Notes under the pieces: generated by a model | What the model was told of the DNA's origin: nothing | The model's database searches: none | What the model saw: the letters and a program-made list of their open reading frames with translations, nothing else | Source of the DNA: Paracoccaceae bacterium | GTDB taxonomy: Bacteria > Pseudomonadota > Alphaproteobacteria > Rhodobacterales > Rhodobacteraceae | Length of the DNA: 64,000 nucleotides | Assembly (NCBI GenBank): GCA_024742575.1 | Contig: JANSYF010000004.1 | Location: 49,230 to 113,229, forward strand | Direction of reading: 5' to 3' | Program-made: the position numbers and the translations under genes | Shown: positions 46,191 through 53,965 of the stretch, piece by piece | How the letters are laid out: each line of letters begins with the position of its first letter | How positions within the stretch are numbered: position 1 is the stretch's first letter

Positions 46191-46856
46191 CTATTCGAGT
46201 AAGGATATAATGTCTGAATATCCGCGTGCCTTTGCATGCCCGAGCGGGGTGACGCCGTCGCGGTCTGTAATCGTTTGATCCGCGCCAGCCTCAACAAGGA
46301 TTTGAACAGTTTTCACGTGGTCTGCCCCACCATCGCCCAAGACGACAGCCTCCATCAATGCGGTCCATCCAAGGTTATTGACGTGATCCAGTGGTGCGCC
46401 GCCGGCCACCAAATGCGCGACGACCTCGTGATGGCCAAGATGCGCCGCAGCGATAAGCGCCGTGCCGTCGTAAACGCTGGTGATCAAGGTGGGATCGTTA
46501 CCCAGCGTCATGGCGAGCGAGACGAGGTCAGGATCATCCGCAACTGCCGCAATCGTTAGCACGTCATAGACGCGGTTTTCCAAGGCGTTCATGTCCGCAC
46601 CACCAGCGGCCAATGCTGCAATCACATCATCATGTGACGCGAAGGCTGCGACATGTGCCGGTGTCCGCGCCGATCCGTCCCGGGCATTCGGGTCGGCCCC
46701 GTCTGCAATCAATTGCGCAATGTCATCCGCACGCCCTTCATGGGCGGCGAGATGCAGGCCGCTGTAGGACGCGATGTCCGACGCGGTTGGGGCGGTTTGG
46801 GCATGCGCCATTCCTGACAAGGAAAAAGCTGCTGCGATGATCAAAGGGCGTATCAT
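46191..46856 (-). CDS. Secreted ankyrin-repeat protein
   Basis: The product is 221 aa. The signal peptide MIRPLIIAAAFSLSGMAHAQ is cleaved at about residue 19, so the protein is periplasmic. Ankyrin units follow: YSGLHLAAHEGRADDIAQLI, ARTPAHVAAFASHDDVIAAL, ALIAAAHLGHHEVVAHLVAGG, GWTALMEAVVLGDGG and GVTPLGHAKARGYSDIISLL, together about five repeats. They should bind a protein partner. It is 57 bp downstream of the HbpS-like gene in the same direction, probably in one operon with it. Confidence 0.85.
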   Translation of the reverse strand: MIRPLIIAAAFSLSGMAHAQTAPTASDIASYSGLHLAAHEGRADDIAQLIADGADPNARDGSARTPAHVAAFASHDDVIAALAAGGADMNALENRVYDVLTIAAVADDPDLVSLAMTLGNDPTLITSVYDGTALIAAAHLGHHEVVAHLVAGGAPLDHVNNLGWTALMEAVVLGDGGADHVKTVQILVEAGADQTITDRDGVTPLGHAKARGYSDIISLLE

Positions 46857-46913
46857 GTGGATTTCCTTTCAGCACAAGTGGCCCACCCCGTCAGGGGCAG
46901 GCCATGTGATGGG

Positions 46914-47396
46914 TTACTCGGCACCGATAGCATCAAGGCCTGCGCGGCCGCATGTCTCGTCAATCGCACCGGATGGGGCACCGCCGACACCGATCCCACC
47001 AACCAAGGCGCCGCCAATGCGGATCGGCAGACCGCCTGCTTGGATCACCAAGCGGCTGTCCATGTCACGCAAGCCGTCATTTTCGGGATTGGACCCGATA
47101 AAGCCCGCCAGTCCAGCAGTATCGCGGCCCATGCTGGCAGAGGTGAAGGCCTTGCCGGTGCTGGACCCGACAGTATGGGGGCCAGCGTTATCTGCGCGCA
47201 AATGCACTTTGGTCTCACCGCTGTCCGCGACGATAGCAACGCTGACATTGTAGCCTTCGGCAGCACAGTCGTCGACAGCCGCTTGGGCGGCGGTCATGGC
47301 CATCGCCAAAGGCAGGTAAGGTGCGGTTGGCAGGTCTTGGGCCACGGCTGCGACAGGTGTCAAAAGGGCAGTGGCGAATGCGAGAGTGCGGATCAT
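46914..47396 (-). CDS. Secreted GlcG/HbpS-like (DUF336) protein
   Basis: The protein is 160 aa from the ATG at 47396 (AAGGAAG upstream). The signal peptide is MIRTLAFATALLTPVAAVAQ. The mature part is a single GlcG/HbpS domain: MTAAQAAVDDCAAEGYNVSVAIVADSGE, SSTGKAFTSASM, and the Gly-rich RIGGALVGGIGVGGAPSG. In Streptomyces an extracellular protein of this family, HbpS, binds heme and controls the kinase SenS; here the gene lies downstream of a kinase-regulator pair. A related CCGTAGAA motif lies before its promoter. Heme binding in this protein is not shown. Confidence 0.85.
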   Translation of the reverse strand: MIRTLAFATALLTPVAAVAQDLPTAPYLPLAMAMTAAQAAVDDCAAEGYNVSVAIVADSGETKVHLRADNAGPHTVGSSTGKAFTSASMGRDTAGLAGFIGSNPENDGLRDMDSRLVIQAGGLPIRIGGALVGGIGVGGAPSGAIDETCGRAGLDAIGAE

Positions 47397-47481
47397 GCGA
47401 GGCTTCCTTTTATTAAGTTGATGCCCCGGTTCTAAATCGCTGATGCAAGTGGCGATATTCGTAGTAACCCCAATCAATTGG

Positions 47482-47493
47482 GTAGTTCTACGG
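47482..47493. promoter_or_regulatory. CCGTAGAA-CTAC motif before the HbpS-like gene
   Basis: On the minus strand the sequence is CCGTAGAACTAC, overlapping the very end of the response regulator gene and 86 bp before the HbpS-like start. An adjacent inverted repeat (CCCAAT at 47469-47474 and ATTGGG at 47477-47482) follows it. The same core occurs before the kinase gene (49647-49660). Confidence 0.45.
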
Positions 47494-47494
47494 A

Positions 47495-48097
47495 TCAGCC
47501 CTGCGCGTCCAACCAAATCCGCGTCAGCTCTGCCGCAGAGGATGTGCCCGCCTTGGCCGCAATCGCAGCACGGTGGCTTTCGACGGTGCGCGGTGACAGG
47601 CCAAGCGCCTGCGCAATCTGCTTTGTCGTGAGGCCCTTGGAGATCATGCCCAACACTTCGCGTTCACGGGCAGATAGGTGATTCACCAAGGCAATCGCCT
47701 CGGCCCGTTCTGCCGATATTTGCGACTGACTTTCGAGCGCCGTATGACCTTTCTGGATCGCATCGATGAGGTCTTGCTCATCCACCGGCTTGCTGAGAAA
47801 ATCAATTGCGCCATTGCGAAACGCACGGCGACAAGCCTCAATATCGCCGTGGCCGCTGATGATAACCGTCGGCCAGTCAATGCCTTGCGCGGCCAGTTTT
47901 TCTTGCAACTTCAGGCCGGAAATCGCGGGCATCCGAATGTCGAGGATCAGACAACCCGCCGTCAGGCCCCTCGCTTGGCTCAGGAAGACTTCGGGCACTG
48001 CATAGCTGCGCACCGTCAGGCCCACCGTTTCCAGCAAGAGCGACAAGGCATCGCGCACAGCGTCGTCATCATCAACCAGATAGACATAATTGCTCAT
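47495..48097 (-). CDS. FixJ/LuxR-type response regulator
   Basis: The product is 200 aa. The receiver domain has the acidic pair in YLVDDDDAVRDAL, the phosphoacceptor Asp53 (ILDIRMPAISG) and Lys103 (FLSKPVDE). The LuxR-type helix-turn-helix is at residues 137-190 (LSAREREVLGMISKGLTTKQIAQALGLSPRTVESHRA). Its ATG overlaps the kinase stop by 4 bp. It is likely to control its own transcription unit and the HbpS-like gene downstream, judging by the shared motif. Confidence 0.92.
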   Translation of the reverse strand: MSNYVYLVDDDDAVRDALSLLLETVGLTVRSYAVPEVFLSQARGLTAGCLILDIRMPAISGLKLQEKLAAQGIDWPTVIISGHGDIEACRRAFRNGAIDFLSKPVDEQDLIDAIQKGHTALESQSQISAERAEAIALVNHLSAREREVLGMISKGLTTKQIAQALGLSPRTVESHRAAIAAKAGTSSAAELTRIWLDAQG

Positions 48098-49611
48098 GGC
48101 GCGGCGCTTTCTGCTGCATGGAGGAACGACACGCGGAATGTTGTCTGCTTTACGTCAGGGACAAGCAGAATATCACCATCCATTTCTTCGACCAGCCGCT
48201 GACACAAGGCGAGGCCCAGCCCTGTGCCATTGGGCTTGCCTGTCACAAAAGGCTCGAAGATTCGTGGCTTCAAACCATCCGCAACGCCGGGCCCCTCATC
48301 GCTGACTTCAAGGATGACAAGCGTGCCTTGGAGCCGGGTTGTGACGGTTACTTTGGCCGCGTCTGACGCCTCAAGCGCGTTGCGCATCAGATTGAAAATA
48401 ATCTGCTCCAGTGCGACAGGATCAGCATTGATCATCAAGGGATCATCGGGAAGTATCAAGGATACCACGGCACCTTTGTTGGTCGCGTCTCGTGCAAGCA
48501 GTTGCTCTACATTCCGTGCGGCTTGGTTCAGGGAGCAGGCTTTAACCTCTGCTCGGTTTGGTTTGCTCCACCTGCGCAGGCGCTCAAGAATGTCAGCCGC
48601 GCGTTGCGCTTGCGTGACAGTGTCGTCGAATACGCTGCTGAGACGCGCTACATCACCACGTTTCGCCAGATGGCGGCCTGCTTGCGCTTGGCTAAGAATG
48701 GCCGTCAAAGGCTGCGCCAGTTCATGGGCCATCCCGCTGGCCATCTCGCCCATGGCGTTGACGCGCGATGCATGGGCAAGACGTGTTTCCTGCGCGCTGA
48801 GGGCTGAATTGCGTTCGGCCTCTTGCCTGCGGTTGCTTTGGCCCAGCAAGGCAACACTGACTGCTAAAAGAGCGGTCACAAACGCAGTCACCATGGCAAT
48901 TGTTCTGGGCGGCAGCACATCGGCAAACGTAATGCGAAGCGACGTGTCCAGGATCAGTGGTTGTGATTGGCTGCCAAGCGGCTTGGTCAAAATGACGTCA
49001 GAGGCCAAAACGTCCCCGGTCAAAACTTCCCCTTGCGGCGTTACCAATCGTTGCGCTGCTGATGACCGCTGCCAGAACAGATCATCGGTTTCGATCAAGG
49101 CTGTTGCGTTGATGATCATAGCAAGGCTGTGTTCTGCGGCATCCGTGTTTGGCGTGCGTTTCACCAGCAGATAGTGGTCGGGCTGCCCAGGCAGTTGCCG
49201 GACTTGCAATTCACCGGATGATTGACGACCCAATTGTCGGATCAATCCCATGTCTTCTTCACTCAGGTTTGGCTTACTGTTGATGCCTGCTTGGGCGGCT
49301 TCAAACGGGACGACATGTACGGACACAACGCGGGGATAAAACCGCGTAATCGTTGCCACGACGTCCAAAAACAAATCACTGCGCCCCAGCCCGCCTGCCA
49401 CGAAAATCGCAGAAAGCGATGTGAGATGCGCATCATGCTGATCCGCACGTTGCGACGCCAACCGGTGCAAAATTGCACTCTGGGTTGTCAATTCTTCGAT
49501 CAGGCTTTGCCGTTGAACGAACGCCGTCGCACCGAGCCCAATGCCCAGTGCCATGCCCCAACCCAAAAGGAGACGCAGAGGTGTATGCATTCTTGAGCGT
49601 TCTTTGATCAT
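48094..49611 (-). CDS. Sensor histidine kinase
   Basis: The protein is 505 aa from 49611, or 498 from the ATG at 49590; neither start has a clear ribosome site. A first membrane helix (LLLGWGMALGIGLGATAF) and a second at about residue 238 (AMVTAFVTALLAVSVALLG) bracket a periplasmic sensing domain of about 200 residues rich in Asp and His. The HisKA His is in GEMASGMAHELAQPLTA, followed by the N-box FNLMRNALEA, DEGPGVADG and KPNGTGLGLALC. The layout is like DctB/FixL-type kinases without a PAS domain; the signal is unknown. It overlaps its regulator by 4 bp. Confidence 0.9.
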   Translation of the reverse strand: MIKERSRMHTPLRLLLGWGMALGIGLGATAFVQRQSLIEELTTQSAILHRLASQRADQHDAHLTSLSAIFVAGGLGRSDLFLDVVATITRFYPRVVSVHVVPFEAAQAGINSKPNLSEEDMGLIRQLGRQSSGELQVRQLPGQPDHYLLVKRTPNTDAAEHSLAMIINATALIETDDLFWQRSSAAQRLVTPQGEVLTGDVLASDVILTKPLGSQSQPLILDTSLRITFADVLPPRTIAMVTAFVTALLAVSVALLGQSNRRQEAERNSALSAQETRLAHASRVNAMGEMASGMAHELAQPLTAILSQAQAGRHLAKRGDVARLSSVFDDTVTQAQRAADILERLRRWSKPNRAEVKACSLNQAARNVEQLLARDATNKGAVVSLILPDDPLMINADPVALEQIIFNLMRNALEASDAAKVTVTTRLQGTLVILEVSDEGPGVADGLKPRIFEPFVTGKPNGTGLGLALCQRLVEEMDGDILLVPDVKQTTFRVSFLHAAESAAP

Positions 49612-49646
49612 CGGGCTTCATCGCAGATGATCCGTAAATCGCCAAT

Positions 49647-49660
49647 CCGTAATTCTACGG
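49647..49660. promoter_or_regulatory. CCGTA-N4-TACGG palindrome before the kinase gene
   Basis: CCGTAATTCTACGG is a perfect palindrome at both ends with a 4-base centre, 36-49 bp before the kinase frame. On the minus strand it reads CCGTAGAATTACGG, matching the CCGTAGAACTAC before the HbpS-like gene at 10 or more positions. A further TCCGTA lies at 49631. Confidence 0.45.
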
Positions 49661-49728
49661 TCCGCTCGTGGGCGGCTCTGAAAGAGAGCGAAGATTTATC
49701 GAATAACCAGTGAATAGCACCTAGTTTC

Positions 49729-50607
49729 CTAGACACCTTCTTGGTTCACGTTGGGCTGTCTGTTTTCGAAGTCCACGGGCGACAGCATCCCGTTTCTGGC
49801 ATCTTTGCGTTTTGGGCTATAGGACATTTCGATGTAGTCGAAGATGTCCTGTCTGGAATCCTCACGGGTCTTGTAGGTCCGACGGCGAACGCGTTCACGT
49901 TTGAGCAGGTTGAAGAAGCTTTCCGCGACTGCGTTGTCATGAAAATTCCCGCGCCTGCTCATCGAATGTCCGATATTGTAGGCCCGCAGAAACGCCGCCC
50001 AATCCCGACTGGTGTATTTTGAGCCTTGATCGGTGTGGATTAGGACGGGTTGCTTGGGTTTGCGTCGCCAGACGGCCATGAGCAAGGCTTGAAGCACGAG
50101 GTCTGTGGGTTGGCGCGATTGGGTGGCCCAACCAATGACACGGCGTGATTAGAGGTCGATGACAACGGCCAGATAAAGGAACCCTTCATAGGTTTTGATG
50201 TAAGTAATATCGGACACCCAAGCGGTGTCTGGCGCTGCCACATCAAACTGCCGTTCTAACGTGTTGTCGGCGACGACTGACGGTTTTCCATCATAGCTGC
50301 CAGGCTTGCGTTTGTATCCGATCTGGGCGCGAATGCCTGCCAAACGGGCCAGCCTTGCAATGCGGTTTGGGCAACTTGTCTCGCCCTGTTAGACGAGGCC
50401 GTCATGCAGTTTGCGATACCGGTAAACTTTGCCGCTGCCCTTCCATGCATCTTTGAGAAACTTGGTCTGGCGGGCATCCTCACACGCACGGTGGCTTAAC
50501 GGGTTCTTAATCCATGCTTAGAAGCCGCTGGGATGGATGCAGAGGCAACGACACATCGTGCGCAACGAAAACTGAGGGCGATGCTCGGCCACGAACGCGT
50601 ACTTCAT
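49729..50607 (-). pseudogene. IS3-family transposase orfB with three in-frame TAA stops
   Basis: Reading through, the frame of 293 codons has no frameshift. Sections recognisable in order are MKYAFVAEHRPQFSLRTMCRCL, RQTKFLKDAWKGSGKVYRY, RLARLAGIRAQIGYKRKPGSY, DTAWVSDITYIKTYEGFLYLAVVIDL, and HTDQGSKYTSRDWAAFLRAYN with FHDNAVAESFFNLLKRERVRRRTY at the end. The DDE residues are the Asp of SDITYI and of TDQG, and the Glu of AESFF. TAA codons lie at 50518-50520 (after SGF), 50389-50391 (after DGLV) and 50149-50151 (after AVVIDL). All three are TAA, which is curious. Confidence 0.88.
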
Positions 50608-50879
50608 CTTGCATCCTTGGCGAAGTACGCGGCTGCCTTTTTTAAGATATCGCGCTCCTCGGTCATCCGCGCCAACTCGCGCTTCAGCCGACGGTTCTCG
50701 GCTTCATGATCCACGTCTGACGCTCTCGAGGCGGCTTTGGCATACTGCTTCATCCACTCGGACAAAGAATAGGTGCTGACGCCCAAGCGCTCCGAAACCT
50801 CGCGAACGGGATACTCCCGCACTGTGATCTGATGCACCGCATCACGCTTGAAATCGTCACTGAAATTTGACTTCCCCAT
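50604..50879 (-). CDS. IS3-family transposase orfA
   Basis: The product is 91 aa, an HTH_Tnp_1-type protein: DFKRDAVHQITVREYPVREVSERLGVSTYSLSEWMKQYAK, then a coiled region ENRRLKRELARMTEERDILKKAAAYFAK. It is intact, and its stop overlaps the ATG of orfB. In IS3 elements a programmed frameshift or coupling produces the active transposase; with orfB broken, OrfA can at most act as a regulator. Confidence 0.85.
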   Translation of the reverse strand: MGKSNFSDDFKRDAVHQITVREYPVREVSERLGVSTYSLSEWMKQYAKAASRASDVDHEAENRRLKRELARMTEERDILKKAAAYFAKDAR

Positions 50880-50916
50880 AACGGCCTACTTGCCTCAAAT
50901 TTAGGGAAGAAAGCAT

Positions 50917-50973
50917 CTACAAACCTAGGGGCACCTCAATCAGGTGAATAAGCTGTGTTTCATAGTTCGTCAT
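50917..50973 (-). pseudogene. Truncated gene interrupted by the IS3 element
   Basis: An ATG at 50973 with AAAGG before it opens MTNYETQLIHLIEV, which runs directly into the IS end and stops. The remaining part of the gene is not found on the far side of the element, so insertion was followed by loss, or the far side came from elsewhere. It lies 15 bp downstream of the ABA4-like fragment, in the same direction. The family is not recognised. Confidence 0.55.
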
Positions 50974-50988
50974 TGCAGATACCTTTCT

Positions 50989-51135
50989 TTATTTAACCAT
51001 GGCTTGGGCTGCTTTGGGCTTCGCAATTGCGCGGACGATTGAAAAGACAAGGAAACCTGCTGGACCAAAAAGAAAGGTCAGCGGAAGGCATGGCGCGACC
51101 AGCCAGAACGCCAGCCATCGAGAAGAAAAGTTCAT
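50989..51135 (-). CDS. ABA4-like (DUF4281) C-terminal fragment
   Basis: The frame of 48 codons is MNFSSRWLAFWLVAPCLPL followed by TFLFGPAGFLVFSIVRAIAK and ends with KPKAAQAMVK. The TFLFGPAGFLVF stretch resembles the end of ABA4-like membrane proteins, which are normally about 130-150 aa with four helices. Only the last helix is here, so this is a small remnant or a short membrane peptide. It follows the oxidoreductase stop by 15 bp. Confidence 0.5.
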   Translation of the reverse strand: MNFSSRWLAFWLVAPCLPLTFLFGPAGFLVFSIVRAIAKPKAAQAMVK

Positions 51136-51149
51136 AGTTCATGTTCGGA

Positions 51150-52187
51150 TCAGTCATAAATCACATCCTTTGACTGACGTTCCATTTCAACAAACGCACG
51201 CGGTATATCATAAGTTTTCACAGTGACGACCACGTTGCCCTTCTTATGCCCCGTATCGACATGAGCATGTGCGGCCTTCAAATCGTCAAAGGTGTAGTTT
51301 CTATCGATGACTGGCTGAAGAACACCCAGTGCTGCGAGTTCTACGACCGCCGCCAAGATGTCCCGGTGTTCAGACGCGATGCCCCCGATCATTTTCTTGC
51401 CCGCAAGACGCGCCTTCATGCCGCCTAGGAACATGTCCGACGTTATGCCTGCGATCAGGACCATTTTCCCGCCGTATCGGATCGCGTGTTTGGCTTGCGC
51501 CCAAGGCAACGTTCCGACTGTGTCGACGACCATGTCGTATTGGGTGCCCATCTCAACGACGTTTTGGGTGCGATAGTCGATCACGCGATCTGCTCCCAAA
51601 CCACGAACCATCTCAGCATTCTGGCCGCTGCATACTGCAGTGACACGTGCGCCGAGATGTTTGGCGATTTGCACACAGGCCGAACCGACGGACCCAGAGG
51701 CCCCGTTGATCAGAACCGTGTCGCCCAGTTGCAGTTCGGCCTTGTTGACCAAAAAATCATAAGCCGTTGATGCACCGAAAGGGATCGTTGCAGCGTGTTC
51801 AAAGCTGATGTTGTCCGGCTTCGCGGCCAGCTTTCCATCGGCAGGCATCGTGATGAATTCCGCATGCGCACCAAAGCTGGCACCGGGAAACCCAATCACA
51901 GCGTCGCCGGGTTGGAAGCGCGTGACATCGGCCCCGATTGCCTCGACAACCCCCGAAAACTCGGTCCCAAGGATTGGTTTGCGTGGGCCGCTTATCCCAA
52001 AGACCAACCGCCCCATCAGGCCGAGGCCCTTTGGCATTGTCAGACTACGGGCGCGCCAATCGCCTGCGCTGACTGTGGTGGCATAAATCCGGACCAGCAC
52101 TTCGTTTGGTTTTGGTTGCGGTGTGGGAACGGTGACTTGTACGATCACATCGGGTGATCCGTATTTTGTATATGAATAGGCAAGCAT
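51150..52187 (-). CDS. NAD(P)-dependent quinone oxidoreductase-like alcohol dehydrogenase
   Basis: The product is 345 aa of the MDR superfamily, zeta-crystallin type, lacking the structural zinc cysteines. It has the GroES-like part (PNEVLVRIYATTVSAGDWRAR) and the Rossmann motif VLINGASGSVGSACVQIAKHLGARV near residue 155. It likely reduces quinones or alpha,beta-unsaturated carbonyls with NADPH. It is translated in the same direction as the DUF4386 gene, 12 bp downstream of it, and divergently from the LysR gene, which probably controls both. Confidence 0.88.
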   Translation of the reverse strand: MLAYSYTKYGSPDVIVQVTVPTPQPKPNEVLVRIYATTVSAGDWRARSLTMPKGLGLMGRLVFGISGPRKPILGTEFSGVVEAIGADVTRFQPGDAVIGFPGASFGAHAEFITMPADGKLAAKPDNISFEHAATIPFGASTAYDFLVNKAELQLGDTVLINGASGSVGSACVQIAKHLGARVTAVCSGQNAEMVRGLGADRVIDYRTQNVVEMGTQYDMVVDTVGTLPWAQAKHAIRYGGKMVLIAGITSDMFLGGMKARLAGKKMIGGIASEHRDILAAVVELAALGVLQPVIDRNYTFDDLKAAHAHVDTGHKKGNVVVTVKTYDIPRAFVEMERQSKDVIYD

Positions 52188-52199
52188 GGTGTCTCTACT

Positions 52200-52916
52200 C
52201 TATGCGGTTGCAGGTGTGAATTGGGATGATGTGCGCCCGCCGCGGAGCAGCAGCCAAAGGCCAAAGCTGATCTCAGAGACTGTGACGATCACAAGCAGGC
52301 CGATGATGCTGTAATCGAGCACCGCGATATTGGTGAAGGTCAACTCAACAACGCCTTGGATCAGATACCCAAAGGCCCCGATGAACAGACCCCGACCTAG
52401 CAGACGCGGCACGACATCGGATTTGAGGATCAGCCAACCAAGCGCCAACAGATGGACGCCGAAGAACAGCTGCCAGACAAACACGCCCATGGCGTGTGCC
52501 TCAAAGCAGAATTGGGCAAGGGCATGGAGTTGCGGGGTGTCCCAACCGCTCGGATTGGTCAGCAATATGTAGGGCATCACCCAGAGTAGGATGTTGATCC
52601 CCATCACGCCGATCATGCCAGCCCGTGAGATCAGCGCGACAGTCGCCATCTTCGGCCCCACATGGCGGAACATGTGATAGAGGATCGCCGTGATCGCCAG
52701 CTCAAACAGGATCACCAAACTGTCGGCCAGAACGCCCAGTTTGAAAAGGCCCGTGTTCGCCAAGAGGTTCGCGCTTGAGGCCGCTGCATCAGCCGCAACG
52801 ATCTGCATCGGGACATACCCAATGCTGAAGCCGCCGCACGCCGCGATGGCAAGGTAAAGCGCGCCAGCGGAGCGTGCCGCATGCGGCTCCCAGTGCGTGT
52901 TTGAAACTTCGGTCAT
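52200..52916 (-). CDS. DUF4386 membrane protein
   Basis: The protein is 238 aa from the ATG at 52916 (GAAAGGAAAG upstream). It has six or seven hydrophobic helices. The helix ending GGFSIGYVPMQIV, the loop ASSANLLANTGLFKLGVLADSLVILFELAITAILYHMFR and GLLVIVTVSEISFGLWLLLRG are typical of DUF4386. Function of this family is unknown. It is the first gene of the unit with the oxidoreductase, transcribed divergently from the LysR-type gene. Confidence 0.82.
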   Translation of the reverse strand: MTEVSNTHWEPHAARSAGALYLAIAACGGFSIGYVPMQIVAADAAASSANLLANTGLFKLGVLADSLVILFELAITAILYHMFRHVGPKMATVALISRAGMIGVMGINILLWVMPYILLTNPSGWDTPQLHALAQFCFEAHAMGVFVWQLFFGVHLLALGWLILKSDVVPRLLGRGLFIGAFGYLIQGVVELTFTNIAVLDYSIIGLLVIVTVSEISFGLWLLLRGGRTSSQFTPATA

Positions 52917-53010
52917 TGTCTTTCCTTTCGCATGTGTGGGCAAGTTTCGCGTCTTGGCATTGGTCTATGCCGATGGATCACTCATGCGAATTGACCAAAT
53001 TTCCATTTTT

Positions 53011-53022
53011 GATATGCATATC
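53011..53022. promoter_or_regulatory. Palindrome in the lysR/DUF4386 divergent promoter
   Basis: GATATGCATATC is a perfect 12-bp palindrome immediately before the LysR-type ATG at 53026. It may be a LysR half-site pair or simply AT-rich. No clear T-N11-A motif was found in the 109-bp gap. Confidence 0.3.
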
Positions 53023-53025
53023 CGT

Positions 53026-53913
53026 ATGGATTGGCGTGCTGTAAAATTTGATTGGAACAAGGCCCGCGCATTCTTGGTGACGGCCGAGGAAGGCTCGCTC
53101 TCCGCTGCGGCGCGCGCTTTGGGGATGGCGCAGCCGACGTTGGGGCGGCAGGTCGACGGGCTGGAACAGGAACTGGGCGTGGTTCTGTTTGAGCGTGTTG
53201 GGCGCGGCTTAACGCTGACCCCTAGCGGGATGGAATTACTCGAACACGTGCGCGGGATGGGTAAAGCTGCAGGGCGTGTATCGCTTGCGGCACTTGGTCA
53301 AAGCCAAGCGTTGGAAGGCAGCATTAGCATTTCCGCCAGCGAAACCTATGCCGCCGTGCTGCTACCGCCCATCATTGCTAAGCTACGGATCGAAGAACCC
53401 GGCATCCATGTCGAGATTGTCGTCTCAAACCGCGCGAGTGACCTGTTACGGCGCGAAGCTGACATCGCAATCCGCAATTTTCGCCCCACAGAACCTGATT
53501 TGATCGCCAAAAAGATCGGCATGGCGGATGCGATCCTTTACGCATCCCCCGCTTATGTTGAAAAGCTAGGGCATCCCAAAACGCCCTATGACCTGCGGCA
53601 CGCTGATTTTGTCAGCATTGACCACGCTGGGAGCATGATCAAACCGCTTAACGGTTTGGGCCTTGGCTTAACCGAAGCCAACTTTCCCTTGCTGACCGAA
53701 AGCTATCTGGTGATGTGGGAATTGGTGAAACAAGGGGCCGCCATTGGCATCCTTGACGCCTATATCGGCGATGCAGACCCCGGCGTGGTGCGGGTGTTGC
53801 CCGATTTGGAGCCATTGTCCTTCCCGATCTGGCTAGTCGCCCATCGCGAGTTGACCACAAGCCGCCGTATCCGACGGGTCTATGATTTTCTGATCGCAGA
53901 GTTGAAACGCTGA
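53026..53913 (+). CDS. LysR-type transcriptional regulator
   Basis: The product is 295 aa. The helix-turn-helix is at residues 7-66 (DWNKARAFLVTAEEGSLSAAARALGMAQPTLGRQVDGLEQELGVVLFERVGRGLTLTPSG). The effector domain runs to the end. It is divergent from the DUF4386/oxidoreductase unit, the usual layout for a LysR regulator and its target. The inducer is unknown. The start at 53026 is chosen because residues upstream are not family-like. Confidence 0.9.
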   Translation: MDWRAVKFDWNKARAFLVTAEEGSLSAAARALGMAQPTLGRQVDGLEQELGVVLFERVGRGLTLTPSGMELLEHVRGMGKAAGRVSLAALGQSQALEGSISISASETYAAVLLPPIIAKLRIEEPGIHVEIVVSNRASDLLRREADIAIRNFRPTEPDLIAKKIGMADAILYASPAYVEKLGHPKTPYDLRHADFVSIDHAGSMIKPLNGLGLGLTEANFPLLTESYLVMWELVKQGAAIGILDAYIGDADPGVVRVLPDLEPLSFPIWLVAHRELTTSRRIRRVYDFLIAELKR

Positions 53914-53965
53914 ATTGAGATCATACAACGGGCTTACTTGGCAACTTTGATCGCCAAGAACGAGC

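Larger units (their letters stand above)
49716..50933 (-). mobile_element. Decayed IS3-family insertion sequence
   Basis: The element contains an orfA and a DDE orfB in the IS3 arrangement (overlapping ATGA). Left-end GCACCTAGTTTCCTAG and right-end GCCCCTAGGTTTGTAG (read inward on the minus strand) match at most positions, marking imperfect terminal repeats. No target-site duplication is seen, and orfB has three in-frame stop codons, so the copy is old and immobile. It is inserted between the kinase promoter and a truncated gene on the right. Confidence 0.82.

Noticed and set aside
46191..46856. Catalase-linked or toxin-immunity ankyrin protein
   Set aside because: No catalase or toxin gene is nearby; the signal peptide and neighbours favour a periplasmic partner protein.
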